Below, in pieces: positions 1 through 8,255 of a stretch of DNA of 36,178 nt. The stretch's first letter is position 1. Each line of letters begins with the position of its first letter. A program made the position numbers and the translations under genes. The stretch comes from Nitrospira sp. (GTDB taxonomy: Bacteria; Nitrospirota; Nitrospiria; Nitrospirales; Nitrospiraceae). Location of the stretch: NCBI GenBank assembly GCA_013140455.1, contig JABFSU010000029.1, positions 1 through 36,178 on the forward strand, in the 5' to 3' direction. Below the pieces are notes generated by a model. The model saw nothing but the letters and a program-made list of their open reading frames with translations. It ran no database searches and was not told the DNA's origin.

Positions 1-44
1 GAATAGGATCGGCACTCAGCACTCTTGTATTGTTCTTCCAGCCG

Positions 45-275
45 TTACCGCGAGCGGTTGAGTGGGGCGAAGGGGGTGGTGGGGTTATAGCGATTGGCGG
101 GATAGAAGGGATTATCCGGCACAAAAGCCTGATCGGGATTCAGCGGATTGTCCGGCGCATACTGAACGGCCGAATTGAAGATATTGTAGCCGCGCTCGTA
201 TTGTTCGAGGAAGTTTTGCTCGGCAAAAGAGGGAGTGACAACAAGGAGCAAGGCGATCAGAACCATGATCCACAT
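45..275 (-). CDS. Small secreted PDNPxNPANR-repeat protein
   Basis: This 76-residue protein begins with a hydrophobic signal-peptide-like stretch (residues 1-18, ending SFA). A short charged linker (EQYERGYNIFN) and three proline/asparagine-rich units of about 12 residues follow, of the type YAPDNPLNP, FVPDNPFYPANR and YNPTTPFAP. The ATG at 275 is preceded by an AGGAGG ribosome-binding site, as in its longer paralogue at 1904-2257. The last units are also nearly duplicated in a relic at 1063-1143. The function is unknown; export to the periplasm or surface is inferred only from the signal peptide. Confidence 0.7.
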   Translation of the reverse strand: MWIMVLIALLLVVTPSFAEQNFLEQYERGYNIFNSAVQYAPDNPLNPDQAFVPDNPFYPANRYNPTTPFAPLNRSR

Positions 276-322
276 CGAGAGCCTCCTGGCTCAACCGTGA
301 CCTGTGTATCACTACTCAGATA

Positions 323-691
323 TTATGAAGATTCAGGATGTGATGTCGCCGGACGGACACGGATACGCCCTGGCTCAACGGTCACAATGGCCCCCGACTG
401 AAGTTCCGTCCCATAGCGACTGAGGGCCATCACGCAAGCGGCTGCTTGTTGAGAGGCCGACAAGATCACCAGCCGGATAATTCCAGCGTGGGCCTGGTCT
501 CGCACCACGGCCAATTCACCGAAATCCTTATCGAGGGTAATGAGAATACGACCTTCGTGAGAGGCACGCGCCAAGATTTCATCATCGCCAGGATCGGCAG
601 GCCAGTCCCCAGCCCAGATCACATCGTGGCTTGCGGCCTTCAGTGGAGCCACCACCCCACCGGAAAGGCAGCTATCTAACAGAAGTTTCAC
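323..691 (-). CDS. DUF5615-type PIN-like protein (putative toxin)
   Basis: This 122-residue protein starts MKLLLDSCLSGG, with the early Asp typical of PIN-like nucleases, and continues with DDEILARASHEGRILITLDKDFGEL, the acidic core seen in DUF5615 proteins. The GTG start at 691 overlaps the stop of the upstream DUF433 gene by four bases (GTGA), so the two are likely translationally coupled. DUF433/DUF5615 pairs are regarded as toxin-antitoxin-like modules, with the DUF5615 member as the probable RNase. A second, divergent pair lies at 10565-11178. Family assignment is strong; toxicity is inferred. Confidence 0.8.
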   Translation of the reverse strand: MKLLLDSCLSGGVVAPLKAASHDVIWAGDWPADPGDDEILARASHEGRILITLDKDFGELAVVRDQAHAGIIRLVILSASQQAAACVMALSRYGTELQSGAIVTVEPGRIRVRPATSHPESS

Positions 692-939
692 GAAGCAGTT
701 TCAAGAGGAAACGGCTCAATGCGCTCGTGCCCGACAATCCGATGCGCATAGGCGAGGCACGCCTGTATGTCTTCACGTTCCAGCCATGGATAACCATGAA
801 GAATCGTATCCGTCGTATCTCCGGCCGCCAGCATACCAAGCACATGTTCCACCGCGAGACGGCGACCCCGGATAATCGGCTTCCCGCCGAAAATCTTCGG
901 ATTGACCGTAATACGTTTGAGAAGAAGCTGCTCATCCAT
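688..939 (-). CDS. DUF433 family protein (putative antitoxin)
   Basis: This protein of about 83 residues has the diagnostic DUF433 pattern: ITVNPKIFGGKPIIRGRRLAVEHVLGMLAAGDT, then a HGYPWLEREDIQACLAYA helix. The family has a winged-helix/HTH-like fold and usually sits upstream of a DUF5615 toxin, as here. The ATG at 939 is preferred over an in-frame GTG at 951 because AGGTGAGGTGG sits just in front of it. It probably neutralises the downstream PIN-like protein and may autoregulate the pair; both roles are inferred from the family. Confidence 0.82.
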   Translation of the reverse strand: MDEQLLLKRITVNPKIFGGKPIIRGRRLAVEHVLGMLAAGDTTDTILHGYPWLEREDIQACLAYAHRIVGHERIEPFPLETAS

Positions 940-1062
940 AGGCCACCTCACCTGAGCGCATGATAGCGCACTTGCACGGAGAAGAAAACCAATGGAGCGA
1001 GGTCACGCAGAATACCCCTGCCTCCAAGCCCATTTCGGACAACCCGGCGCAAGGCTAGGCCG

Positions 1063-1143
1063 TTACCGCGAGCGGTTGAGTGGGGCGAAGGGAGTGTTGG
1101 GATTGTAGCGATTGGCGGGGTTCAGGGGATTGTCGGGCGCGTA
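1063..1143 (-). pseudogene. 3' relic of a PDNPxNPANR-repeat gene
   Basis: The reverse strand reads YAPDNPLNPANRYNPNTP followed by FAPLNRSR and a TAA stop, almost the same C-terminus as the protein at 45-275, and the DNA is clearly homologous to 45-125. No start codon, signal peptide or 5' part is present; sequence upstream of 1143 switches to the MazF-like gene. It looks like the leftover 3' end of a third family member, cut when the toxin-antitoxin cassette or a deletion arrived. Confidence 0.65.
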
Positions 1144-1162
1144 CGGTGCAGAGAAGCGTGGC

Positions 1163-1594
1163 TCAGCTCTTCCCCACACGTTTGATATTGTAAGCGCCAT
1201 TGCCCTCGGCGACGCTCACAAATAAGACTCCCGCTACATGTTCTTTTTCCCGCGGATCATTTGCGGGCATAGCCGACGACGGAGCAGAGTCCCTGCAGCA
1301 CGGCTTGGATGGTTTGGGCGATACGGCACCGAAGGTTTTGACGATGCTGCTTTCGGAAAGGGTAAAGACTTTGTCGAATCTGATCCAACAGGGTTTGGGA
1401 AGTGCCCCTTGCACCAAGTGCGTCGGCCCGATTTGGAGGGCGGTATTCTGTTGCTCGACCGAGGTGATGGCCAACCCGATGAAGTCGGCATGTCGATCTG
1501 GAGGGGTCAAGACCATGACGGGGCGTTTCTTGGCGGACTGGAGATCGGAGTAGGGAAACGGAATTAAGACCAGGTCGCCGGGCTTACACGCCAT
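1163..1594 (-). CDS. MazF/PemK-like toxin, probably frameshifted
   Basis: The N-terminal part (ACKPGDLVLIPFPYSDLQSAKKRPVMVL, then FIGLAITSV) is a typical MazF/PemK-type mRNA interferase core. The ATG at 1594 overlaps the end of the antitoxin-like gene by 11 bases. After IVKTFGAVS (about 1320) the open frame becomes an implausible Pro/Ser/Cys-rich tail running to 1163. Another frame gives AQTIQAVLQGLCSVVGYARK and a stop at 1257-1259, which is the expected MazF-type C-terminal helix and a normal length of about 112 residues. One base appears to be missing near 1318-1322, so the toxin is either inactivated or the base call is wrong. Confidence 0.72.
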   Translation of the reverse strand: MACKPGDLVLIPFPYSDLQSAKKRPVMVLTPPDRHADFIGLAITSVEQQNTALQIGPTHLVQGALPKPCWIRFDKVFTLSESSIVKTFGAVSPKPSKPCCRDSAPSSAMPANDPREKEHVAGVLFVSVAEGNGAYNIKRVGKS

Positions 1595-1784
1595 TCCAGA
1601 CCTCGTCGTCCTGGTTGTCCCACACATGGCGCATCGCCGGTTCCTGCGCCTGTTTCACTTCTTCCGTGAGCGGGTCTCTCAGACCATGCTTGATTTCAAT
1701 GTACTCAATGAAATCCAGCACTTCTTGCGCGAGTGTGTCCGGAAGCTTCTGCGCTTCTTTGAAAATTCGCTCAGCTGTCGACAT
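1584..1784 (-). CDS. DUF2281-like antitoxin partner of MazF-like gene
   Basis: This 66-residue protein begins STAERIFKEAQKLPDTLAQEVLDFIEYIEIKHG, a pattern common in small DUF2281-type antitoxins. The acidic, flexible C-terminus (VWDNQDDEVWNGV) is the kind of region that wraps a MazF dimer. A good ribosome-binding site (GGGGAGG) precedes the ATG at 1784. The stop overlaps the start of the MazF-like gene. It should bind and neutralise the toxin; as the toxin looks frameshifted, the module may be decaying. Confidence 0.72.
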   Translation of the reverse strand: MSTAERIFKEAQKLPDTLAQEVLDFIEYIEIKHGLRDPLTEEVKQAQEPAMRHVWDNQDDEVWNGV

Positions 1785-1903
1785 CGCGTCCTCCCCTATT
1801 AGGCCACCAGGGCCACCCTCAAGATCTCCATTATGGTCTGAAGGCCCTCTGGAAACAACTGATACACCGTTCCTGGTCCGCTTTCTTACACGTAGGGCGC
1901 AGG

Positions 1904-2257
1904 CTAAAGTTTGTTGCGTGAAGGTGTCAGGGGTTGGAATGGCATGTTGGGATTGTAGCTATTGGCAGGGTTAAGAGGATTGTCGGGATGGTATTGGTTG
2001 GCGGGATTGAACGGATTGTCGGGCGCGTAGCGATTCGCCGGATTGACGGGGTTGCCGGGATCAAAGCGATTGGCCGGGTTGAAGGGATTATCCGGTGCGA
2101 AGGCCTGCGCGGGATTCAGCGGATTGTCCGGCGCATACCGACTGGCCGGATTGAAGAGGTTGTAGTCGCGCTCGTATTTCTCGTCGAAGCCGGGGTCGGC
2201 CAACGCGAGAGTGGAGGAGAAAAGCAGCGGCAGGAGAAGGAAGAAGACACTCCACAT
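1904..2257 (-). CDS. Secreted protein with six 12-residue Pro/Asn repeats
   Basis: A signal peptide (WSVFFLLLPLLFSSTLALA) leads into GFDEKYERDYNLFNPAS. About six tandem 12-residue units follow on the plan [FY]-x-P-D-N-P-x-N-P-A-N-[RQS], which at DNA level is a 36-bp tandem repeat across roughly 1937-2150. The ATG at 2257 with an AGAGG site is preferred to the upstream TTG-initiated extension to 2272. It is a longer paralogue of the protein at 45-275. Function unknown; the repeat could form an extended, possibly metal- or surface-associated structure, but nothing here proves that. Confidence 0.7.
   Translation of the reverse strand: MWSVFFLLLPLLFSSTLALADPGFDEKYERDYNLFNPASRYAPDNPLNPAQAFAPDNPFNPANRFDPGNPVNPANRYAPDNPFNPANQYHPDNPLNPANSYNPNMPFQPLTPSRNKL
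1937..2150. repeat. 36-bp tandem repeats inside secreted protein gene
   Basis: Read on the plus strand, variants of GGATTGTCGGGCGCGTA and CGATTCGCCGGATTGACGG recur about every 36 bp. They encode the 12-residue PDNPxNPANR units on the minus strand. Copies differ by substitutions rather than length, so the array is old but still in frame. It is a likely site of unequal recombination with the relatives at 45-275 and 1063-1143. Confidence 0.7.
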
Positions 2258-2444
2258 AGAGAGCCTCTGCAAAGCTAAACAGCCGGCAGATTCAGTCTAC
2301 CCCCGCGCTCTAGATTGAAGCAATGTGGTCAGTGAGAACCGGAAAAGGAGAATGTCCCCGTTGATTGCTTTAATGACGTCCTAAACTTCGGCAACAGTCA
2401 CTCACACGGGCAGCGTTAGCTTCAGAAGGTTGTTAATAGATCGC

Positions 2445-3365
2445 TCAATCCACTCTGGCTTCAAGAGCCTTCTCCAACAACAGTTTCATCTTCGCGACGC
2501 TGAATGATGGACCCGTAGGTCTATAAACGGCTTGATTCCATAGGGACTCATACTTTGACTCGAAACCAGGAATCTTTGCACGACGCATCGCGGCTTCGGG
2601 GATTTTGAGGAATATACCGAAGCTCTTTCCGCTAATCCATTTGACGCCGAACACGATATAGTTACCGACTTTGAAACCACAGTAGTGCTTGTTGAACTTT
2701 CTCTCGACCGGCCAGTTGCGCTTCGTTGCGACACTTTGAAGGTCATCACAAACCTGTAGGAAAGCACGGACAGCCTCGGGTTTGTGGCGCTGCTCATACA
2801 CAGCCCGATCATAGATTATCAGCCCACTCACGGGACGTTTCTTTTTTATGGGAAGGGGCTCAAGCCGATTCACAAGAAGCCATGAGTCCCTCCCGGACAT
2901 CCATCGGGCGATCTCGATCAACTCGACCTGATAGTTGATCTTGTTAACGTGCTCAAGCGTTGCGCGGTCGATACTCGGCGCAACCACAAGAACCCTCACT
3001 TCAAGGTTGTCCCAGTCAATTGCACGATCCTCCGGACGATTCTGAGCCTCCAACCAAAGCGACTTGATCGAGTCCGGGTTGCTTTCAGCCCAAATAGCAT
3101 ATTCAAGAATCTGTGGGATAACTGCGGCATCTATTGGAGAGTTCTTCATCTCAATGATACAGACCTTGCCGTCCTCATCAATCCCGATAATGTCAGGTAT
3201 TCCCGACTTGCCACCGCCTCTGACCTGTCGTTTGAGCAGAAACACGTCTTCGAGAAGCTCAGGTGTCTGAAACACGTCCTGCTCGAACTCCTGTTCAGAA
3301 GAATACGGAGCCAACTCGACCGGCTTTACCCGACCCTTTCGTCTCCTCCAATACAAAGAAGCCAT
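2445..3365 (-). CDS. PD-(D/E)XK nuclease-like protein
   Basis: This 306-residue protein has a clear PD-(D/E)XK signature at about residues 57-76: GIPDIIGIDEDGKVCIIEMKN, where Asp59, Glu73 and Lys75 would be the catalytic triad. A helical region (SPIDAAVIPQILEYAIWAE) follows, as in NucS/RecB-like and restriction-enzyme folds. The C-terminal half (about 185-300) is basic and aromatic (KFNKHYCGFKVGNYIVFGVKW) and resembles the DNA- or partner-binding tails of such proteins. ATG at 3365 and GTG at 3368 are both possible. It lies 260 bp downstream of the helicase operon, so a defence role is plausible but membership is unproven. The substrate is unknown. Confidence 0.65.
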   Translation of the reverse strand: MASLYWRRRKGRVKPVELAPYSSEQEFEQDVFQTPELLEDVFLLKRQVRGGGKSGIPDIIGIDEDGKVCIIEMKNSPIDAAVIPQILEYAIWAESNPDSIKSLWLEAQNRPEDRAIDWDNLEVRVLVVAPSIDRATLEHVNKINYQVELIEIARWMSGRDSWLLVNRLEPLPIKKKRPVSGLIIYDRAVYEQRHKPEAVRAFLQVCDDLQSVATKRNWPVERKFNKHYCGFKVGNYIVFGVKWISGKSFGIFLKIPEAAMRRAKIPGFESKYESLWNQAVYRPTGPSFSVAKMKLLLEKALEARVD

Positions 3366-3629
3366 CACTCATACCCCCATTTACGCCCGGATAACTTTTG
3401 AGCCAATTGTTAATATCATGGGCACACACAAACTGCAGACTGGTATCCGAATCTAACAATAGCTTCTGACACTTTTTCCCCTGCGGCAGCGTGATGGGAG
3501 CGGAATCGCAGCGGCCGGGATGCGTGCGGCGACAAAACAGACGGTGAAGGCTTCCGGTTAAGTAGCATGCCCCCTTTTCATCCCCCTCAATAAATGAAGA
3601 ATAGGGCCCGAAAGCTTTCCTTTTGGCTC

Positions 3630-6167
3630 TTACTCCCTTGCCACAACGGTGTCGTAGAGGCCGAAATGGGTCAGCCCTGGGTGGCTCTCGATGCCGGTGT
3701 AGCGGAGCGAGGCGTCTTCGTAGCGGCGGAACGCGAAGACGGCTTGGTTCATCTGTACGGTGTTAAACACATTCAGGCGTACGAGCAGGTGGAAATCTTT
3801 CACCGTCAGACCGGTGACGGCCAGAAATAAGTCCGGTTCGAGCCTGGTGATGACATCTTGGAGCTTGTTCTCGCGGAAGTCGGTCAAGTACATGAATGCC
3901 GGAATGCGCGTGGCGAACTTAATCAGCTTCTCCTGGACGAGCTTGCGCTTGGACTTGTACTCTCTCTCCTCCTCGGTGAGCTCCTTCTTCTGCTTCGTCG
4001 TCAGGTCGCCGTCCTTGGCCTTATTCTTGAGTTCCTTGACCTTGTCGCTCTTGTTGATGATGGTCTCAATGATGTTGTCGCCAAGCTTGCGCCACCCCTC
4101 AATGCGCTCCACGGCAGCCATTGCTTCAGGATTGTCTAGGATGCGGCGTAGGCTGTCGTTGTCTACGTTCACCAACAACGCACTCTCCCACTTGCGGGCC
4201 AACAGCGTGGCCGAGGTGCCCGCCATCGCGATATCGAGAATCCCGCCCGCATCAATCTGCATCATATTGGCGCCGTTATAGGCCAGCACGGGCAAGAACG
4301 ATACGAGTTCCTTGACGGCATTCTCCGGATTCGGCTCGTTGGGCGATAGCCCGATCCCGTACTCGGACAGTTGCCGCAGCGCACGGGTGGGCGCAAAGTC
4401 GAACACGAAACAGACAGGCTTGAGGATCTCCTCTTCGTTGGGGTTGTCTCCGTCGGGATTTTTGATGGACCAGGGCGATTGCACGCGGAACGCAGCCTGA
4501 AAGTAAGTCTCGGGCGACTTGAGATTGCGCAGCATCAGAATGGAAGACCACTGTGGTACGGTTACACCGGTGGTGAGCTTGCCGCACGAGAGGGTGATCG
4601 TCTTCGTCTCAAAACCGCTCCCGATAGCCGAACGCACGGGCGGCAACGCATCAAGTCCGATGCCTGCCGACGCGCCGGCCACGACGACCACCTCGTAGTC
4701 ATGCCAGAAGATGTTGTGCTTCTCGGCAAGCAGGTTTGCCATCGCGTGGCAGGCGGCCACGTTGGGGAAAAACCAGAACGAGTGTTGGAGGTACGGCAGC
4801 AGTCGCACATCCGAATACGGAAACGGCGGCCGTGTACCGGTCTTCAAATGTTCGACTGACTTGGGCGCGTAGCCGCCGCGGATGATGTCCAGCCACTTTT
4901 GTACGTCGCTCTTGTGTTTGAATTTCGCTTTCGCGCCTGTTCCCGATGCCTCGAAGAATGCATTGAGATCAAACTCGTCGAACTCCCCAGCACTCGCGAT
5001 TGCCACGAGCTCGTCCGGCATCTGATAAGTGAGCAGGCGCATCTGCGGCAACGCGCCGTAGGGGTTCCACTTGCTGAGATTTCTGTTGGCGAATTCTTCC
5101 TTGGCGCGTTGTTCGTCGGTGTACGTCCAGTTGAAAATCTGTTCCTCGATAAACTCGCCCGTGGCCAGCGCCTTGAACGGTGTGCCGGAGAGATAGAGAT
5201 ACGCCTTGGTCGTGATGGGGAGAAACTCAAATTCCCTCTCCGAGAGCACAGTGAGGTCTTCATTCACCACCTCTAGGCCAACGGCATATTCAAGTCGAGC
5301 CTCTTTCACGGCGACTGCATCCTCCTCACCCTCAAAAAGCTCCTTCGCGGTCTCCCGCCACGCGCCGAAGTGATACTCATCGAACACCACGAGGTCCCAA
5401 TTCACCGTGTGCAACCACTCGTTCTTGGGCTTGATGTTTCCTACTTTGTCTCGGCCGAGCAGGTCCTGGAAGGAACCGAAATAGACGAGCGGCTTTCTGG
5501 TAGAGACTTTCGTCGGGTCGCTGTCGGAGTTGCGCGACATGTATTGCCAGCCGTCGAAATCCACGTGAGATTCAAGATCCGTCTGCCACGCATCCTCAAC
5601 GGCGGGCTTGAATGTGACCACGAGCACACGCTTGGCACCTAGCTTCTTGGCGAGCTGATAGGTGGTGAATGTCTTGCCGAAGCGCATCTTCGCGTTCCAC
5701 AAAAAGCGTGGAACCCTGTTCTGGTTCATGGCCCAGATCGACTGGTAATAGTCGAAGGTCTTGTCCACTGCCTCGGCTTGCTCGCGGCGCATCGGAAAGG
5801 TTTCGTGATGCGTGCCGGTGAAGCGCTGGCCGGTGCGCAGCTCGGTCAGCACGGTCTTCACGTCCTTGACCGTACAGCGCATCCATTCCAGCTCTGGGTT
5901 CGCGAACTTCTTTTTGACGAGCGCCGTGCGAACGTCGTGGTCCGTGAAGATCGTGCCGTCGTCGCGCTCGGCGGCCACATCCAACTCAATGCTGTAGTTC
6001 TTGATGGCGGCGGTCTTGAGCTGCTCGGCGACTCGTTGTTTTACGTCACGCGTGGTTTGTCCGACTTTGAGGAGACCCGCGTGCGCCTTATCGGCGATCG
6101 AGTAGGCGTAGATGCGCGGCCTGGCTTCCGGCCTCCGTGCGAGGATTTCCTCGATAGGTCTACTCAT
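3630..6167 (-). CDS. GIY-YIG domain fused to SF2 helicase (restriction-type)
   Basis: This 845-residue protein has two parts. Residues 18-90 resemble a T5orf172/GIY-YIG nuclease domain (RIYAYS, then LLKVGQTTRDVKQRVAEQ with Arg45). The usual downstream catalytic Glu is not obvious; the matching helix reads FTDHDVRTALVKK. Residues 125-600 form a superfamily 2 helicase: motif I AKMRFGKT (159-166), motif II DEYH (263-266), motif III SGTP (327-330), and a late QAAFRVQSP that fits motif VI. A charged helical region near 690-740 follows. The ATG overlaps the end of the adenine methylase gene by 8 bp. It probably translocates on DNA and provides the cleavage part of a restriction-like system; cleavage is inferred. 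Confidence 0.82.
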   Translation of the reverse strand: MSRPIEEILARRPEARPRIYAYSIADKAHAGLLKVGQTTRDVKQRVAEQLKTAAIKNYSIELDVAAERDDGTIFTDHDVRTALVKKKFANPELEWMRCTVKDVKTVLTELRTGQRFTGTHHETFPMRREQAEAVDKTFDYYQSIWAMNQNRVPRFLWNAKMRFGKTFTTYQLAKKLGAKRVLVVTFKPAVEDAWQTDLESHVDFDGWQYMSRNSDSDPTKVSTRKPLVYFGSFQDLLGRDKVGNIKPKNEWLHTVNWDLVVFDEYHFGAWRETAKELFEGEEDAVAVKEARLEYAVGLEVVNEDLTVLSEREFEFLPITTKAYLYLSGTPFKALATGEFIEEQIFNWTYTDEQRAKEEFANRNLSKWNPYGALPQMRLLTYQMPDELVAIASAGEFDEFDLNAFFEASGTGAKAKFKHKSDVQKWLDIIRGGYAPKSVEHLKTGTRPPFPYSDVRLLPYLQHSFWFFPNVAACHAMANLLAEKHNIFWHDYEVVVVAGASAGIGLDALPPVRSAIGSGFETKTITLSCGKLTTGVTVPQWSSILMLRNLKSPETYFQAAFRVQSPWSIKNPDGDNPNEEEILKPVCFVFDFAPTRALRQLSEYGIGLSPNEPNPENAVKELVSFLPVLAYNGANMMQIDAGGILDIAMAGTSATLLARKWESALLVNVDNDSLRRILDNPEAMAAVERIEGWRKLGDNIIETIINKSDKVKELKNKAKDGDLTTKQKKELTEEEREYKSKRKLVQEKLIKFATRIPAFMYLTDFRENKLQDVITRLEPDLFLAVTGLTVKDFHLLVRLNVFNTVQMNQAVFAFRRYEDASLRYTGIESHPGLTHFGLYDTVVARE

Positions 6168-7764
6168 CGTCGCCGTTGCTCACAGCTTCATCAGGCACCG
6201 CGTCGCTGTGCTCAGCGACCTGCGACTCAATGAAGGCGATCTCGTCCTGGGTTAGCCCGTACCGCTTGTAGAGCTTGGCGTCCGTCCACTCTTGGTTCAA
6301 CGGCAGGTCGGGGATGAAAGCATAGACATGCTTCGGCGCATCCTGGGTGGACTTACGGAGCGAAACAAGGAAGCGAACGAAACGTGTGCGCAGATATGTC
6401 GCATAGTTTATCGCTTCGGCTTCAGTGTCGAAGATGCCCGCGACGAGATAGCTCTCAGTACAAGCAGTGCCGGGCTCAGCGATGATCGGCTTGCTGAGAA
6501 ACTTTGTCTCAATCGCCGCACTCGTTCCTTGGACACGCGTCATGAGGACTTTCCACTTGTCGATCCACGCGGCGTTTGTCGGAATCTCTGAGCGCTCGAC
6601 GTAGCTGATCTTTTGAGATCCGAAGAGCTTCACAGGATTCTTAATGCGCTTGGAGTCCGGCTTGCCGTGGAAGAACGTGCGGAGACCAAATGGCTTCTGA
6701 CTGGAAACCCGAAGATCGAGCGTCGGCTCACCTTTCGCCCTGACCTTCTCCAAGATCGGAATAGCCTCGTTGCGTCGCACGAGGATGTCGTACGCATCAA
6801 GGTGGCGTGCAACGGCGGGACCGGTCTGCTGTCCGTCCCAGATGGTTTGCACGGTGCACGGCCCGTTGTGCTCGCGATCCCACAGGAAGTATGAGATGCC
6901 GCCCCGAATCTTCACCCCTGGAAAACCCTCGTAGAGCTTCGGATAGTCCACGATGCTCCGCATCCGTTTGTCCGAGAGCATTCGTTCGCGGTACTTGTCG
7001 AGGCCCTTGCCGCCAGCCATCCAGCGCGACGGCGTCACAAAGACCGCGTAGCGTGGGTCGAGGTCGAGCGCCTTCTCCACAAACAACTGGTAAATCGGCG
7101 CAGCGCTCGTGCCGTAGCCACCATCATCCAATTGATACGGCGGATTGCCAATAATCACGTCGAATTGCATATCGCCTCCAAACAACTCGGCCACGCGAGT
7201 CTTGATGTCGTCAGTGTGAATGAACGCATATGCGTGGGTTTCGCGCCCCTCGCCACGGTCCAGCGTCTTCTGGCTTGCCCCACAGTACCCGCACTTGCCA
7301 TCTGCCCACGTGTGCTCCATCCGTTCGAACCAGATGTTGCCCGCGTCGCGGGCGAATCCGTTTGCAATTGAGTGCTTGCCCTGGGCGTGCTTCGAGCAAT
7401 ACAAACTCCGACGCGCTAGTAGGCTCGTGAGAAACGTGATGCCAATGCCGAACACCTGCTTAGTCAGGATGTGATCGACTCGCTCATCGAGGTTCGGCAT
7501 TGCAGTCGCCAAGCCCTTAGTGAGGCGGCTGGTGATCTCGCGGAGAAATACTCCGGACTTCGTGCATGGATCCAAGAACCTTACCGAACTGTTCGCCCAG
7601 ATGTTCGCGCCATTGTTGTCGGCCGCCCACGCCTCGGCGAGGGTATCCAGCATTCGGTTGGCAAACTCCGGCGGCGTGAATACCTCGTCGTTGGAGAGAT
7701 TGGCGATGCAGGTCAGCACGTCCGGGTTGCGCCCACGCAGCGTGAAGCTGACTTGCTCGATCAT
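6160..7764 (-). CDS. Eco57I-type adenine-specific DNA methyltransferase
   Basis: This 534-residue protein contains the N6-adenine methylase signatures: a SAM-binding motif I variant FLDPCTKSGVFLRE (63-76) and the catalytic FDVIIGNPPYQLDD (NPPY at 207-210). Between them is a cysteine/histidine-rich insert (YCSKHAQGKH at 122-131 and CGYCG at 158-162) that could bind zinc. The C-terminal half (about 330-500) looks like a target-recognition region. The ATG at 7764 overlaps the PIN-like gene by 4 bp, and the 3' end overlaps the helicase by 8 bp. It probably methylates the host recognition site. The Lys-Ser in motif I replaces the usual Gly-x-Gly, which is unusual but seen in some relatives. Confidence 0.85.
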   Translation of the reverse strand: MIEQVSFTLRGRNPDVLTCIANLSNDEVFTPPEFANRMLDTLAEAWAADNNGANIWANSSVRFLDPCTKSGVFLREITSRLTKGLATAMPNLDERVDHILTKQVFGIGITFLTSLLARRSLYCSKHAQGKHSIANGFARDAGNIWFERMEHTWADGKCGYCGASQKTLDRGEGRETHAYAFIHTDDIKTRVAELFGGDMQFDVIIGNPPYQLDDGGYGTSAAPIYQLFVEKALDLDPRYAVFVTPSRWMAGGKGLDKYRERMLSDKRMRSIVDYPKLYEGFPGVKIRGGISYFLWDREHNGPCTVQTIWDGQQTGPAVARHLDAYDILVRRNEAIPILEKVRAKGEPTLDLRVSSQKPFGLRTFFHGKPDSKRIKNPVKLFGSQKISYVERSEIPTNAAWIDKWKVLMTRVQGTSAAIETKFLSKPIIAEPGTACTESYLVAGIFDTEAEAINYATYLRTRFVRFLVSLRKSTQDAPKHVYAFIPDLPLNQEWTDAKLYKRYGLTQDEIAFIESQVAEHSDAVPDEAVSNGDDE

Positions 7765-8255
7765 GCGTGTGCTCCCAGCACGAACCGCGCTCGTTCGATG
7801 CGTAGCATCTGGTAGGGCGTCATGAACCGCACGCCCAGGCCCACGCAGGCATCAGGTATCTTGATCCTGTTTGGCGAGTTGGACGGGTGTTCGTGGGTCA
7901 CGATTACATGATTGCCGGCCAGCGCATGCGCCAGCAGATAGAAATCCGCAGCCTGCAGAAACGTGTTGATGGCAGCCGGTGTGTATTGCTGCCCCGTGGC
8001 CCATGTGCTGACCTGGGTGAACTGCGGCGCCAGTGCCGGCGGCGTGCGCCGAAAGAGCACCTGGCCGTGGTTCCTGGCCCAATCCGACAACTCGTCCTGG
8101 CCTGCCTCGATTTCATCGGCCACCTTGTCGATGCTGAACACCGCGCCCGTATTGCCCCTGTGCGCCAGCCAATCCCAGAAGGCCGGACAGAAGTCCAGAC
8201 CGTAGTGCAGGTTCTTCGCGGACATGAACACATTGGCATCCAGCAGGTAGCTCAC
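7761..8255 (-). CDS. DUF4411 family PIN-like protein
   Basis: This 164-residue protein begins MSYLLDANVFMSAKNLHYGLDFCPAFWDWL, the hallmark of DUF4411. Conserved acidic positions are Asp7, the VADEIEAGQDEL helix and ADFYLLAHAL, followed by VIVTHE. DUF4411 proteins have a PIN-domain fold and are usually the nuclease-toxin partner of a COG2856/ImmA-IrrE protein, exactly as encoded upstream. The GTG start at 8255 overlaps the metallopeptidase stop as GTGA. Inside a restriction-type operon it may act as a suicide RNase if the system is damaged; that role is inference. Confidence 0.85.
   Translation of the reverse strand: MSYLLDANVFMSAKNLHYGLDFCPAFWDWLAHRGNTGAVFSIDKVADEIEAGQDELSDWARNHGQVLFRRTPPALAPQFTQVSTWATGQQYTPAAINTFLQAADFYLLAHALAGNHVIVTHEHPSNSPNRIKIPDACVGLGVRFMTPYQMLRIERARFVLGAHA

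Noticed and set aside
1937-2150. CRISPR-like array because of regular 36-bp periodicity
   Set aside because: The repeats are contiguous without unique spacers and encode in-frame 12-residue protein units.
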